From CAUTUX01 sp963545485 (GTDB lineage: Bacteria; Bacillota; Clostridia; Christensenellales; CAG-917): 64,000 nt of DNA. Below are positions 9,116 to 18,469 of the stretch, piece by piece; positions within the stretch are counted from its first letter, which is position 1; each line of letters begins with the position of its first letter. The stretch spans positions 1-64,000 of the forward strand of contig CAUUJG010000004.1 in NCBI GenBank assembly GCA_963545485.1, given 5' to 3'. Position numbers and translations under genes: made by a program. Under the pieces are notes generated by a model. That model was given only the letters and a program-made list of their open reading frames with translations. It was not told where the DNA came from and ran no database searches.

Positions 9116-9751
9116 ATGAAACGCAAAAAGATTAGTGAACACGTGACCGGCAATACCTTCATTGATATTCACGGCAACCGGTATGACATCAGCAAAGCTA
9201 AACTTGTTGAAGGTCAGATCTATACTGCTAAGAATGAGCGTACCGATAAAAATCAAACTTTTGCAAATAATAAAAAATCCAAAATGCATATCAAAAGAAA
9301 GAACCTTCCTTCTTTTGATAAAGACAGTTATTGGCTTGATCCAAAAGTATATACTCCAGAAAACAAAAAGAATTTCCTTATTGGTAAAATTTTCACAGCC
9401 TTATGCTGTTCCTTCTTCTTGTTCGGAGCTATTATGTTTTTTATTCCTGATATCAAAATCAATAATGCATATGCACTTCTTACATATCACTGCATTGCAG
9501 CCATACTCTCATTTATAGGTATAATCTTCCTCATGTTAGCTGAATTAAAAATAAAAACTAAAGATAAAGTTTCAAAATTACAATTGAGAAAGGAAGATCG
9601 TGCAAGCATAAAAAAAGTTGGGACACTAGCTGGACTTTGTAAAACTGTATTTATTTTTTCAGTATCCCTTATTATTGTAATAAGCATCTTTATATATTTG
9701 TCTGGATGGTTTGTAAGTGCCCTTAAAGTCATTCGTACTTTGTTAAAATAG
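9116..9751 (+). CDS. Small integral membrane protein of unknown function
   Basis: A 211-residue protein that I do not recognise. Residues 1-85 are hydrophilic and basic. Three or four hydrophobic segments follow (around FTALCCSFFLFGAIMFFIP, LTYHCIAAILSFIGIIFLML and TVFIFSVSLIIVISIFIYL). The start at ATG 9116 is chosen over the first in-frame codon at 9056. There is no Shine-Dalgarno, but a TATACT hexamer at 9104-9109 lies exactly 6 nt before the ATG and TTGTTT (9080-9085) could be the -35, so the message is probably leaderless. It stands alone between two minus-strand genes. Confidence 0.7.
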   Translation: MKRKKISEHVTGNTFIDIHGNRYDISKAKLVEGQIYTAKNERTDKNQTFANNKKSKMHIKRKNLPSFDKDSYWLDPKVYTPENKKNFLIGKIFTALCCSFFLFGAIMFFIPDIKINNAYALLTYHCIAAILSFIGIIFLMLAELKIKTKDKVSKLQLRKEDRASIKKVGTLAGLCKTVFIFSVSLIIVISIFIYLSGWFVSALKVIRTLLK

Positions 9752-9826
9752 CTTTTTAAATTCCAATTTAATTTTAATGTTTTTGTTTCAACTTTATCAT
9801 TGCAAAGTCTAAAACTTTTAAAACTT

Positions 9827-10687
9827 TTATTTATGCATAAATATTATGCCATATGTCCCTGGTCCACAGTGTGCTCCTATGACAGGTCCTATTGGTTGCC
9901 GTACAATTGATACTCCTTTAATATTTTCATTTATATCATTCTCAAGTGCATTCCCAATTTCTGCGTTATCTGCATCAACAATATATATCGGTGCTCCATC
10001 TATATTTATATATGTCTCTAACACTTTATTGAGAATGTATCTATAAGCTTTTTTAGAACCATTAACTTTCGTTTCAATATCTATTTCTCCATCTTTGTTA
10101 ACAGTTAAAATAGGTTTTATGTGCATTACATTTGCTATAGTCGCTTTTGCTTTAGAAATTCTTCCTCCCCTAGATAGATAAATTAAATCATCAACTACAA
10201 ACAAAATTGATACTTTGTCTCTTATTTTTTCAAGATATTCGTATGTTTTATCAATATCGCAATTATGTGCATTAAAGAATTTTGCACCAAGATAAACTAA
10301 AACTCCAGCACCAAGGCTTATATTCAATGTGTCAAATCTCCTAAACTTTACATTCGGATATTTCTCATGAAGCACTGAAATTGCATGATCCATATGAATA
10401 AATGTAGAAGACATTTTTGATGAAAAGGCTATATATAGAATGTCTTCTCCCTTCTTAAAATATGGCTCAAAATACTCAATATATGCACTTTCATTAAGTC
10501 CTGCAGTCATTACTTTAGAACCTTTTTTCATTTTATCAAAAAAATCTATAAAATCGGTTTCTTCCCCTAGATCATAAAGATATTCTTCTCCATCTATAAT
10601 GTAAGGCATTTTAATTACCTGTACTCCAAGTTCTTCTACTGCTGTATGCCATAATTCACAATCTGTATCACAAAAAAATACTGACAT
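9827..10687 (-). CDS. DegV family fatty-acid-binding protein
   Basis: 286 residues with the DegV fold. The N-terminal FFCDTDCEL (the DSxxDL-like start), the segment VMTAGLNESAYIEYFE, IAFSSKMSSTF and DTLNISLGAGVLVYLGA around the lipid site are all recognisable, and RGGRISKAKA is the family's conserved RGGR block. Family members bind a fatty acid and hand it to fatty-acid kinase FakA; no fakA is in the window. Good Shine-Dalgarno (GGAGG). It is monocistronic and divergent from rpsF. Confidence 0.9.
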   Translation of the reverse strand: MSVFFCDTDCELWHTAVEELGVQVIKMPYIIDGEEYLYDLGEETDFIDFFDKMKKGSKVMTAGLNESAYIEYFEPYFKKGEDILYIAFSSKMSSTFIHMDHAISVLHEKYPNVKFRRFDTLNISLGAGVLVYLGAKFFNAHNCDIDKTYEYLEKIRDKVSILFVVDDLIYLSRGGRISKAKATIANVMHIKPILTVNKDGEIDIETKVNGSKKAYRYILNKVLETYINIDGAPIYIVDADNAEIGNALENDINENIKGVSIVRQPIGPVIGAHCGPGTYGIIFMHK

Positions 10688-10851
10688 CTTATATCCTCCT
10701 GTCCATAAAAGTTCAATAGTGTTATATCATAAAAGTTTTTTGTAACAAACTATCAGTTTTGCACTTTATCATAATTATAGTATGTCTATTCGGATATTTT
10801 ATTGGTAATTATATTTTCTTGAAGCATAACTATTTTTGTGCCTTAATTTTT

Positions 10852-10880
10852 TTGACATACTATAAGCATTAATATAATAT
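10852..10880 (+). promoter_or_regulatory. rpsF-ssb-rpsR promoter
   Basis: TTGACA at 10852-10857, a 17-bp spacer and TAATAT at 10875-10880. This leaves a 5' leader of about 55 nt before rpsF. Confidence 0.75.
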
Positions 10881-10942
10881 TATATGACTTGAAAGAATCA
10901 ATCCTTTCTCGTAAGAGACAAAAGACCATAAGGAGGTTTGCG

Positions 10943-11224
10943 ATGAATAAATATGAAATTCTTTACATTATTCGTTGTGATGTTGAAGAGGACAAACGAG
11001 CTTCTTTAGTTCAAAAGTATCAAGATGTTGTCACTGGATTTTCCGGAACAATAGACTCTGTTGAAGAATTAGGTATGAAAAAGTTTGCCTATGAAATTGA
11101 CAAAAAAACAGAAGGATACTATGTGCTTATGAATGCAACATGCCCGGCTGAAGCTCAGTTCGAAGTTGACAGGCAAATGCGTAATGACGAAAACATTGTT
11201 CGCCAAATGATAATTGCAAAATAA
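10943..11224 (+). CDS. rpsF: 30S ribosomal protein S6
   Basis: Small-subunit protein that pairs with S18 on the central domain of 16S rRNA. The 93-residue form starting MNKYEILYIIR is chosen, because AAGGAGG lies 7 nt upstream and because S6 proteins start there; a longer frame from 10889 lacks support. Conserved EELGMKKFAYEIDKKTEGYYV is present. It is the first gene of the classical rpsF-ssb-rpsR operon. Confidence 0.96.
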   Translation: MNKYEILYIIRCDVEEDKRASLVQKYQDVVTGFSGTIDSVEELGMKKFAYEIDKKTEGYYVLMNATCPAEAQFEVDRQMRNDENIVRQMIIAK

Positions 11225-11238
11225 GGAGGGAATTATTT

Positions 11239-11613
11239 ATGAATAAAGTGCTTTTGATAGGAAATCTTACAAAAGATCCAGTTTTAAATAAAACCGCATC
11301 CGGTTTAAGTTTTTGCCGTTTCACTGTAGCTATTAACAGCTTTGCAGATAGACCAGCTGACTTTGTTCCTATTGTTGCATGGGAAAAAGTCGCCGATAAC
11401 TGCATGAAATTTTTAAAAAAAGGGTCTAAGGTTGCTGTTGATGGAACATTGCGTTCAAACAGTTATGAGGATCAGAATGGTGAGCGTAAGTTCACGCTTG
11501 ATGTGACTGCTGCAAGAGTGGAGTTTTTATCGAGCACTTCGGCAAGGGAAGACAATTCTCATCCTACAGAATTCAGTGAGGTTGCTCCTATTCAGGATAA
11601 CCTTGGTTTTTAA
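11239..11613 (+). CDS. ssb: Single-stranded DNA-binding protein
   Basis: Binds ssDNA in replication and repair. An OB fold covers residues 1-100 (NKVLLIGNLTKDPVL, FTVAINSF, VPIVAWEKVADNC, KGSKVAVDGTLRSNSYED). At 124 residues it is shorter than most SSBs, with a reduced linker. Its acidic tip ends DNLGF instead of the usual DDDIPF, keeping the terminal Phe. Shine-Dalgarno AAGGAGG. It lies between rpsF and rpsR, with 14-bp and 12-bp gaps. Confidence 0.95.
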   Translation: MNKVLLIGNLTKDPVLNKTASGLSFCRFTVAINSFADRPADFVPIVAWEKVADNCMKFLKKGSKVAVDGTLRSNSYEDQNGERKFTLDVTAARVEFLSSTSAREDNSHPTEFSEVAPIQDNLGF

Positions 11614-11625
11614 GGAGATTTAATA

Positions 11626-11880
11626 ATGGAAAACGAAACAAAAAGCTATTCTAATGGATATCAAAAAAGAACACCTAAAAAAAAGGTGTGCCATTTTTGT
11701 GTAGAGCATATATCAGACATTGACTACAAAGATACTACTCTGCTCCGTCGATTTATAACAGAAAAAGGTAAAATCAATCCAAGAAGAGCAACTGGTGTTT
11801 GTGCAAAACATCAGAGACTTTTAGCAAATGCTATTAAGCGTGCTAGAGTCATGGCGTTATTACCTTTCAAGGCTGACTAA
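11626..11880 (+). CDS. rpsR: 30S ribosomal protein S18
   Basis: 84-residue S18. The core YKDTTLLRRFITEKGKINPRRATGVCAKHQRLLANAIKRAR is the conserved RNA- and S6-binding region. CxxC near the N-terminus (CHFC) and a later Cys-x-x-His suggest a zinc-binding version. Last gene of the operon; AAGGAG precedes the start. No clear terminator follows, so read-through into the next gene is possible. Confidence 0.96.
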   Translation: MENETKSYSNGYQKRTPKKKVCHFCVEHISDIDYKDTTLLRRFITEKGKINPRRATGVCAKHQRLLANAIKRARVMALLPFKAD

Positions 11881-11917
11881 TCTAATATAGAATTTTTCAG
11901 TCTTAACATTATCCGCC

Positions 11918-13264
11918 GTGAGTACTAAAAAAAACGACTCAACCAAAAAACAGACTCCTGTTTTTGCTGTTGTAGTTACTTTTACATTACTTATACTTCT
12001 TTCAATTGCAACTGCTTTTTTAATTTTTAGATTTGTTTTCCCAGAACAGTTTAATAAAGCCTTTCATATCAACAAAACAAATCCAAAAAAACCTGACACT
12101 GCTCCTTCTACTCCTCCACCAACATCATTTCATGATGGATCTTTAACAGCAACCTTTATTGATGTAAAACAAGGAGACAGTATGCTTCTTACACTACCTG
12201 ATAAAAGAACAATGCTGATAGATGGCGGTGATAGATCTCAAAAAAACAATGTGATCGCTTTACTAAAATCCTTAAATATTAAACACCTTGATTATGTGAT
12301 GTTGACACATACCGACGAAGATCATTGTGGTAGCCTTGATGATGTTATTAATGAATATAAAGGCGAAATAGGAACTATCTATCTTCCAAAAATTCAATCA
12401 AACAATAACTCTTTACGAGATTTAGATGACAAGTATAGAACAATTAAAACTACGGCATATCAGGATATAGTTGATGCTGCACTCTCTTCCGGGGGAAATA
12501 TTGAATACACTGTTGACAAAATTATTTTAACCGGACAAGGATATAGTATCACTATGTTTTGTAGAGATGAGAATTATTACACAAACAATATGCAAGGATT
12601 TAAAAGTAAACCCACCGCTCAATGGTTGAACGATGTGTCTCCAATAACAATAATCGAATATAACGGCAGAAAACTTGTAGTAACGGGAGATGCAAATGGT
12701 AAAAAATATTCGCCAAAATACAGTGCCGAACATAACTGGATAACTCAAATGCAAAATAATGGAATAAATGATGATGACTTTGATGCTGATGTTTTAAAGG
12801 TAGGACATCATGGCTCTGGCGGCTCATCTTCAGCAGATTTTCTTGAATATATTGATTGTGAATATGCAATTGTGTCCTCCAATAAAGGAACTGAAGCTGT
12901 TGATAAATCAAAGAAATATTCTCCATTCTTAAGCACTGATTTTTTAAATAGAAATCTACACTTAACTAATTTCTTTTCTGAAAGAAAATATGGACATCCT
13001 ACAGAAGAGGTTTGTGGTGAAAATGGTCGCCTTGCAAAAGCCCGCTTTAAAGAAATTTATTACACTTCTCTACATGGAAATATTTTTGTTCAAATCACAA
13101 AAGAAGGCAAACTCGTATTCTCAACCACATATGCTCCAGCAGAAGAAACATCAGGTATTACATTTAAAAAGAATGAACATCATAAAAATGAAAATTTTAT
13201 AATCAAAATTCGGTCTGTATTAGTCATCTCTTTTAGCGAAATTAAAAAATTTTTAAATCAATAA
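11918..13264 (+). CDS. Membrane-anchored metallo-beta-lactamase-fold protein (ComEC C-terminal-like)
   Basis: 448 residues. A short basic N-terminus is followed by one membrane helix (about residues 17-40), then a Pro/Thr-rich linker, then an extracellular MBL domain starting LTATFIDVKQGDSMLL. Metal-ligand motifs are HTDEDHCG (near residue 129), VVTGDANG and LKVGHHGSGGSS. This arrangement resembles the C-terminal MBL domain of the competence protein ComEC, but without its membrane channel. Such stand-alone proteins are proposed hydrolases of nucleic acid or phosphodiesters; the substrate is unproven. GTG start at 11918 has no Shine-Dalgarno. Its stop overlaps proS by 7 bp, tail to tail. Confidence 0.8.
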   Translation: MSTKKNDSTKKQTPVFAVVVTFTLLILLSIATAFLIFRFVFPEQFNKAFHINKTNPKKPDTAPSTPPPTSFHDGSLTATFIDVKQGDSMLLTLPDKRTMLIDGGDRSQKNNVIALLKSLNIKHLDYVMLTHTDEDHCGSLDDVINEYKGEIGTIYLPKIQSNNNSLRDLDDKYRTIKTTAYQDIVDAALSSGGNIEYTVDKIILTGQGYSITMFCRDENYYTNNMQGFKSKPTAQWLNDVSPITIIEYNGRKLVVTGDANGKKYSPKYSAEHNWITQMQNNGINDDDFDADVLKVGHHGSGGSSSADFLEYIDCEYAIVSSNKGTEAVDKSKKYSPFLSTDFLNRNLHLTNFFSERKYGHPTEEVCGENGRLAKARFKEIYYTSLHGNIFVQITKEGKLVFSTTYAPAEETSGITFKKNEHHKNENFIIKIRSVLVISFSEIKKFLNQ

Positions 13265-14691
13265 CTCTTTGCAAAATAAACCATATGTTTTGCTTTCTTT
13301 CCACAACATACACACTTTGTTTCGAGCTTTTCTTCTTTGAAAGGGATTACCCTTGTGGATGCTGAAGTATGTTCTTTAATCTTGTCTTCACATTCTCTAT
13401 TACCACACCACATGGCTTTAACGAATTTTTTATTATCAACAGCCTCTTTTAATTCTTGTATATTTTTTGCTGCTACGATATTTTTCTTCAACTGTTCTTG
13501 AGACTTTTTATACATAGAAACAGTTATCTCTTCCAATATTGTTACTATCTTATCCATAGCATCTAATGAAAGGCTTTGTTTTTCCAATGTATCTCTTCTA
13601 ACAATTACCATTTGATTGTTTTCAATATCTCGTGGTCCTATTTCTATCCTTATTGGAACTCCCTTCATTTCCCATTCATTAAACTTCCAACCAGGACTCT
13701 GCTCTCTATCATCCATATCACAGCGAATATTAAGTTTTAATAATTCCTGTTTTATTTTTTCAGCTTTTTCAAGAACTCCTTCTTTATGCATTGCAACCGG
13801 AACAACAATAACCTGTATAGGGGCAACTTTTGGCGGCAATTTTAGCCCACGTTCATCACCATGTGCCATTATTAAAGCTCCTATCAATCTTGTAGATGTT
13901 CCCCAGCTTGTCTGGTACGGATTTTTGATTTCTCCATCTCTATCCAAATACTGAATCTTGAATGCCTTAGAAAAATTTTGTCCTAAATAATGAGATGTCC
14001 CTGCTTGCAATGATTTACCATCAAGCATCATTGCTTCCATAGAATATGTATCTACAGCTCCAGCAAATTTTTCTTTCTGAGTTTTTCTTCCTGTCAAAAC
14101 TTCTATCGCTAAAACATTTTGCATAAACTCTCTATACACTTCCAACATCTTTAATGTTTCTTCTTCAGCTTCCTCTTTCGTTTGGTGAAGCGTGTGCCCT
14201 TCTTGCCATAAAAACTCGCTTGTCCTCAAAAATGGTCTCGTTGTTTTTTCCCAACGAACTACATTTGCCCACTGATTTATTAATAATGGAAGATCTCTGT
14301 AACTTTTAACCCATTTTGAATACATATCGCATATTATCGTTTCAGATGTTGGTCTTACTACCAACTTTTCTTCTAAAGGTGCATCCCCCACATGTGTTAC
14401 CAATGCAACTTCCGGAGCAAATCCCTCTACATGTTCGGCTTCTTTTAATAAATAACTATATGGTATAAATAATGGAAAATAAGCATTTTTATGTCCTGTC
14501 TGCTTAAATCTTCTATCCATTTCTTCTTTAATATGTTCCCATATTTCAAAACCATATGGACGAATTACCATTGTGCCTTTAACCGGACCATAATCAACAA
14601 GTTCCGTTTTAAGTATTACATCTGTATACCACTGCGGAAAATTTTCGTTTATATCAGCTATTTCTTGTACAAAGTTTTTTTTATCAGACAT
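13258..14691 (-). CDS. proS: Prolyl-tRNA synthetase, eukaryote/archaea-like type
   Basis: Class II aminoacyl-tRNA synthetase charging tRNA-Pro. At 477 residues it is the short form lacking the bacterial editing insertion, and it carries the C-terminal zinc-binding extension seen in the archaeal/eukaryotic type (CGNRECEDKIKEH ... CVCCGKKAKHMVYFAKSY, with four Cys). Motif 2 (RTSEFLWQEGHTLHQT) and motif 3 (GLKLPPKVAPIQ region) are present. AGGAG precedes the ATG. The gene follows the acidic zinc-ribbon gene by 7 bp and they are probably cotranscribed. Confidence 0.95.
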   Translation of the reverse strand: MSDKKNFVQEIADINENFPQWYTDVILKTELVDYGPVKGTMVIRPYGFEIWEHIKEEMDRRFKQTGHKNAYFPLFIPYSYLLKEAEHVEGFAPEVALVTHVGDAPLEEKLVVRPTSETIICDMYSKWVKSYRDLPLLINQWANVVRWEKTTRPFLRTSEFLWQEGHTLHQTKEEAEEETLKMLEVYREFMQNVLAIEVLTGRKTQKEKFAGAVDTYSMEAMMLDGKSLQAGTSHYLGQNFSKAFKIQYLDRDGEIKNPYQTSWGTSTRLIGALIMAHGDERGLKLPPKVAPIQVIVVPVAMHKEGVLEKAEKIKQELLKLNIRCDMDDREQSPGWKFNEWEMKGVPIRIEIGPRDIENNQMVIVRRDTLEKQSLSLDAMDKIVTILEEITVSMYKKSQEQLKKNIVAAKNIQELKEAVDNKKFVKAMWCGNRECEDKIKEHTSASTRVIPFKEEKLETKCVCCGKKAKHMVYFAKSY

Positions 14692-14698
14692 TTCTCTC

Positions 14699-15091
14699 CT
14701 AAAAGTCGTCCTCTTCTTCCTCGACTTCTATCTCTTCTATATCTTCATCAACATCGCCAAATTCATCTTTTATTTCTTCCAGAATCTCGCCTTCTATTTC
14801 CATTTCGTCTTCATCTTCTTCTATTTCTGATTCTTCATTTTCAATATCTTCTTCAGAATCATCGATGTTGTCCACAAATGTTTTTCCTTCTTCCTCTTCG
14901 CCTAATAATCGCTCTCTATCAACCTCTCCATCCATGTTTTCATATTCACTGTCGAACATCTCATCATCAATATCACCAAATAAAACAATTGGACTTGCTT
15001 TCCCTAACTGTGCTTTACAGACATTACAGTATTTTTCACCGTTATCCATCCAGTTAATTTCACATCTAGGACATATTACTTTTGCTCCCAT
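14699..15091 (-). CDS. Acidic zinc-ribbon protein of unknown function
   Basis: 131 residues starting MGAKVICPRCEINWM. The N-terminal 35 residues hold a four-Cys zinc ribbon (CPRC...CNVC); the rest is dominated by Glu and Asp, ending in an acidic run. The start at 15091 is chosen because GGAG lies 6 nt upstream; the longer frame begins at a TTG. Similar ribbon plus acidic-tail proteins are common in Clostridia beside housekeeping genes and have no settled function. It is directly upstream of proS in the same orientation. Confidence 0.7.
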   Translation of the reverse strand: MGAKVICPRCEINWMDNGEKYCNVCKAQLGKASPIVLFGDIDDEMFDSEYENMDGEVDRERLLGEEEEGKTFVDNIDDSEEDIENEESEIEEDEDEMEIEGEILEEIKDEFGDVDEDIEEIEVEEEEDDF

Positions 15092-15190
15092 GCATATCTC
15101 CAAAATACTTCTTTTTTTTATGCTATATAACTAATAAATAAAGCACTACTTGTCAACTAAAAAATCAACAAATTTATTTATCTTAGAATA

Positions 15191-15220
15191 AATAAAAGAC
15201 GACCTTAAGTCGTCCCTTTT
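15191..15220 (-). terminator. Terminator of the tRNA-Ala/tRNA-Ile unit
   Basis: Read on the minus strand: GACGAC, loop TTAAG, GTCGTC (plus-strand positions 15198-15214), then TTTTATTT. It lies about 10 bp after the tRNA-Ile 3' end. Confidence 0.8.
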
Positions 15221-15223
15221 TCT

Positions 15224-15300
15224 TGGTTGGATTGAGTGGACTCGAACCACCGACCCCCACCTTATCAGAGTGGTGCTCTAACCGACTGAGCTACAATCCA
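15224..15300 (-). tRNA. tRNA-Ile (GAT)
   Basis: Full cloverleaf on the minus strand: acceptor arms TGGATTG and CAATCCA, T-loop GGTTCGAGTCC, anticodon loop CTGATAA giving GAT. CCA is encoded (15224-15226). It is second in a two-tRNA unit. Confidence 0.96.
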
Positions 15301-15307
15301 TTATTAT

Positions 15308-15383
15308 TGGTGGAGATATACGGACTCGAACCGAAGACCCCCTGAATGCAAATCAGGTGCTCTACCAACTGAGCTATACCCCC
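15308..15383 (-). tRNA. tRNA-Ala (TGC)
   Basis: Cloverleaf on the minus strand with acceptor GGGGGTA pairing TATCTCC through G-U pairs, T-loop GGTTCGAGTCC and anticodon loop TTTGCAT giving TGC. CCA is encoded (15308-15310). It is separated from tRNA-Ile by 7 bp. Confidence 0.96.
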
Positions 15384-15397
15384 AAAGAATATTAGAA

Positions 15398-15426
15398 ATA
15401 TTAACACCCCTCTTTTTCTTTGTCAA
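15398..15426 (-). promoter_or_regulatory. Promoter of the tRNA unit
   Basis: On the minus strand: TTGACA (15421-15426), a 17-bp spacer, TAATAT (15398-15403). It is placed 15 bp before the tRNA-Ala 5' end. Confidence 0.8.
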
Positions 15427-15826
15427 TTAAAATTTTGTTTGAAGCGATATCATCTGAGATTCCATTAAAACTCATCTATTGCTGTAAAAATTAATTTTAT
15501 ATGTATCAAACTCATTACTACTCTTCATTCATATTTAATATCGATTGTTACCACTGACGATCTATTAAAACTACTGTTTCTGACATCTTTATTATTTGTA
15601 TATCAAATTTTAAACTTATTTCTACTTTTGTTGATGCCATTAGGAATTATAAAACTAAACTGACACCCATGATCTATGGCGTATCTCTAATGTATTTTTA
15701 CTTCTCTGTTTATATCACAAACTTACTATATTAGAAGTCGTAGTCAACACATTTATATTTGTTTTAATATTACTTGATGTTTTTAAGTTTCATATCTTTT
15801 CTTTTAAACACCTAATCTGACTTCTT
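15427..15826. other. 400-bp gene-free spacer
   Basis: Between the tRNA promoter and the ung stop. I see no open frame of note, no strong hairpin and no repeat. It may be decayed sequence. ung and this spacer share no clear terminator. Confidence 0.5.
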
Positions 15827-16477
15827 TTAGAATCTTACCCAAGTAATTTCTTTTAATCCATGTTTTTTTAAATATTCGTTTGCTTTCTTAAAGTGATCGC
15901 ATCCTAAGAATCCTCTATGAACTGATAGAGGTGATGGATGAGAAGTTGTTAAAACAATTTGTTTTGGATTATTCAAAACCTGTTTAAATTGTATTGCCGA
16001 ATTCCCCCACAAAAGATATACAATGTGCTGTGGCATGCTGTTTAATATTTTAATTATTCCGTTTGTTATATCCTTCCAACCAATTTTTGCATGTGAATTT
16101 GCATTACCTTTTGATACAGTAAGGGTCGTATTTAATAAAAGCACTCCTTGATTTGCCCAATCAATCAAAGTTGTATCAGTTGGCATTTGCCCATATTCAT
16201 GCTTTATTTCTTTAAAAATATTAATTAATGAAGGAGGTGTCCGTACCCCTTTATTAACTGCAAATGCAAATCCATTAGCCTGACCTTCTTCATGATATGG
16301 ATCTTGTCCAATAATAACAATTTTAACTTTCTCTGGCGGAACTGCCTGAATGGCTCTAAATATATTTTCTTTACTTGGATAATATTCTTCTTTCTCAAGC
16401 TTATCCAATATTTGTTCTATCTTATTTATAAGATTAAATTCATTAAAAAATGCTGACCATCCTCCTAAATTTATCAA
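15827..16477 (-). CDS. ung: Uracil-DNA glycosylase, family 1
   Basis: Removes uracil from DNA, the first step of base-excision repair. 216 residues. Catalytic motif GQDPYHEEGQANGFAFAV with the Asp-Pro-Tyr-His water-activating loop, LLWGNSA and the C-terminal HPSPLSVHRGFLG leucine/His loop are intact. The start is a TTG at 16477 that overlaps the stop of the upstream MFS gene (TTGA); GGGGG lies 7 nt before it. Translational coupling with the transporter is likely. Confidence 0.94.
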   Translation of the reverse strand: MINLGGWSAFFNEFNLINKIEQILDKLEKEEYYPSKENIFRAIQAVPPEKVKIVIIGQDPYHEEGQANGFAFAVNKGVRTPPSLINIFKEIKHEYGQMPTDTTLIDWANQGVLLLNTTLTVSKGNANSHAKIGWKDITNGIIKILNSMPQHIVYLLWGNSAIQFKQVLNNPKQIVLTTSHPSPLSVHRGFLGCDHFKKANEYLKKHGLKEITWVRF

Positions 16478-18450
16478 TCAGCATCCCCCATACTTTCGAG
16501 TAATACTTCCTTTTTTTCTTCTTTTGTAAGCTTCTTTCCCTTTTTTAAAACAACACCATCTCCATATCTAACAAACAACATTATGATAATTGCAATGAAC
16601 ACACATATGGCAGAATATAGAAATAAAAACTTAGAACCTAGCTTATCCATAACCGCTCCTGCTATGAACGGCGTTATCGCCTGAGCTGACATTGTGGCAG
16701 CATAATAATAACCTGTATACTTGCCTATACTTCCTTCGCTAGATAACTCAACAACCATCGGAAATGTGTTTACATTTGCAATTATAAGCCCAAAGCTTGC
16801 AACTAGATAAAATAATGCAAACAATGTCGCTTTTATTGCATCTCCACTAATCCCACCCTTTTCAGATGCTTTTTTAATTATCGGTATAAATATAAGTAAG
16901 AAGGCAATAGTGGCACATATAAACCCTACTATAATTGATTTCCGTCTTCCTATTTTTGTCGCCATAATTCCCACAGGAATAAACGCAATGGCACTTATGC
17001 CCATACTTACTCCTACTATTACAGCGGCAATTACTGGTTTTAAATTTAGCTCCTTTACGCAGTATATAGATATGTTTGATGACACCGCATTAAATCCCAT
17101 AAACCACATAAATATAGAGCCAAGAATTAATATAAAACTTAATAACTTTGCTTTTTCAAGTTTTTTCTTTTTCTCTTCTTCCGAAAGTCCTTTCATTTTA
17201 CTGTAGAACTTTTCTTCTAATTTTTTTGTTAATGACACTGTTCTGTCATCACCAGGTTCGTCTTTAATTTTTTCCAATTCTTCCTTTTCAATATCTTCAT
17301 CTGTTATCCCAAATTCTTCACAAGTTTTAAGATATGATTCTTTTAATTTTGGTTCTCTTACAAATCCTATAAAGAAACATAGTAATGCCAACATGGCTAT
17401 TGCTACAGCTGAAAAAATAATGGTATATGTAAAATATTGTGCTGGCTTAATTAGTGCAATGGTATATATAAGAAATGCAATCGCTCCTCCTACACCTCCC
17501 ATGAGATTAATCATTGCGTTTGCTTGTGATCTTAATGGTTTTGGTGTGACATCTGGCATTAATGCCACCGCCGGTGATCTAAATGACGCCATGGCTATAA
17601 GCACAATTAAAAGTATTATCATATACGCACTAAGCATTATCTTGCTGTTTTTATCTTGTTGCACTCCTTTCCATATTTGTTCCGATATATATACATTCAT
17701 CCCTGATTCAACATATTTCTTATAATCTTCATTTCCCTTAATAATATCCGTTATCTTTTTTTCACCATGTTCTGTAACTATTGATCCTTTTATATCAACG
17801 ACTATTCCTTTTTTAGTAACCTTTGTTTCTTTCCCTTTTGGATCTTTGTATCGTATGTCAGAATTCTCAGGGTTTTTATATTTATATGCTTTTTTACCAA
17901 ATTGTTTCTTTTCTACACCCTTTAATTTTTCGTTTACTAAATTCGCATCGTATCTGATTTTTAAATAATCATCTTTTTCTACTTTATTAATTTTCAAATA
18001 TGTTGTGTCACTATATTTTTTGTCACCATAAAATCTGTTAAGCAACTCATTCATTTTTGTTTCATCATTAAGCTCTTTAACAATGTCTTTTCTTATTTGC
18101 ATGCCCTTAGCCAATGATGAGTGTGATGAAAGTGGAACAAATATCATTAATACTGCGGATACAATAGTTCCAATAAATATAAAAGGTGTCCTCTTCCCAT
18201 ATCGCTTAGCAAACTTTCCTTCTGATTTGTCTGATAACTTCCCAAAAATTGGGAGCAAAAACAAGGATAACAGGTTGTCTAAACCCATTATTAATCCTCT
18301 CATTTTATTATCCAATCCATATGCGTGCTCAAGAAGTAATGGCATTACAAAATCGTATGCTGTCCAGAATACCATTATTATTGCAAATGCAATTCCTACT
18401 TTTATTGTTTGTGGATAGTTGAGTTTCAACTTCTTGTCATTTCCGCCCAT
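16474..18450 (-). CDS. MFS transporter (SLC45/GPH-like) with large extra loop
   Basis: 658 residues, about 200 longer than a standard 12-helix MFS protein. Helices 1-3 are followed by a charged, Lys-rich insert at about residues 115-270, which by topology lies outside the cell; then helix 4 onward. A second acidic/basic coiled insert (about residues 370-435) lies in the central cytoplasmic loop. MFS motifs GKLSDKSEGKFAKRYGKRTP and IMATKIGRRKS are seen. The substrate is unknown; sugar transport is the usual guess for this class. It is coupled to ung by overlap, which looks fortuitous. Confidence 0.75.
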   Translation of the reverse strand: MGGNDKKLKLNYPQTIKVGIAFAIIMVFWTAYDFVMPLLLEHAYGLDNKMRGLIMGLDNLLSLFLLPIFGKLSDKSEGKFAKRYGKRTPFIFIGTIVSAVLMIFVPLSSHSSLAKGMQIRKDIVKELNDETKMNELLNRFYGDKKYSDTTYLKINKVEKDDYLKIRYDANLVNEKLKGVEKKQFGKKAYKYKNPENSDIRYKDPKGKETKVTKKGIVVDIKGSIVTEHGEKKITDIIKGNEDYKKYVESGMNVYISEQIWKGVQQDKNSKIMLSAYMIILLIVLIAMASFRSPAVALMPDVTPKPLRSQANAMINLMGGVGGAIAFLIYTIALIKPAQYFTYTIIFSAVAIAMLALLCFFIGFVREPKLKESYLKTCEEFGITDEDIEKEELEKIKDEPGDDRTVSLTKKLEEKFYSKMKGLSEEEKKKKLEKAKLLSFILILGSIFMWFMGFNAVSSNISIYCVKELNLKPVIAAVIVGVSMGISAIAFIPVGIMATKIGRRKSIIVGFICATIAFLLIFIPIIKKASEKGGISGDAIKATLFALFYLVASFGLIIANVNTFPMVVELSSEGSIGKYTGYYYAATMSAQAITPFIAGAVMDKLGSKFLFLYSAICVFIAIIIMLFVRYGDGVVLKKGKKLTKEEKKEVLLESMGDAD

Positions 18451-18469
18451 AATATCTCCCCAATATGAT

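Noticed and set aside
14491..15134. Plus-strand frames opposite proS and the acidic protein
   Set aside because: Ser/Leu/His-rich mirror translations of acidic codon runs.
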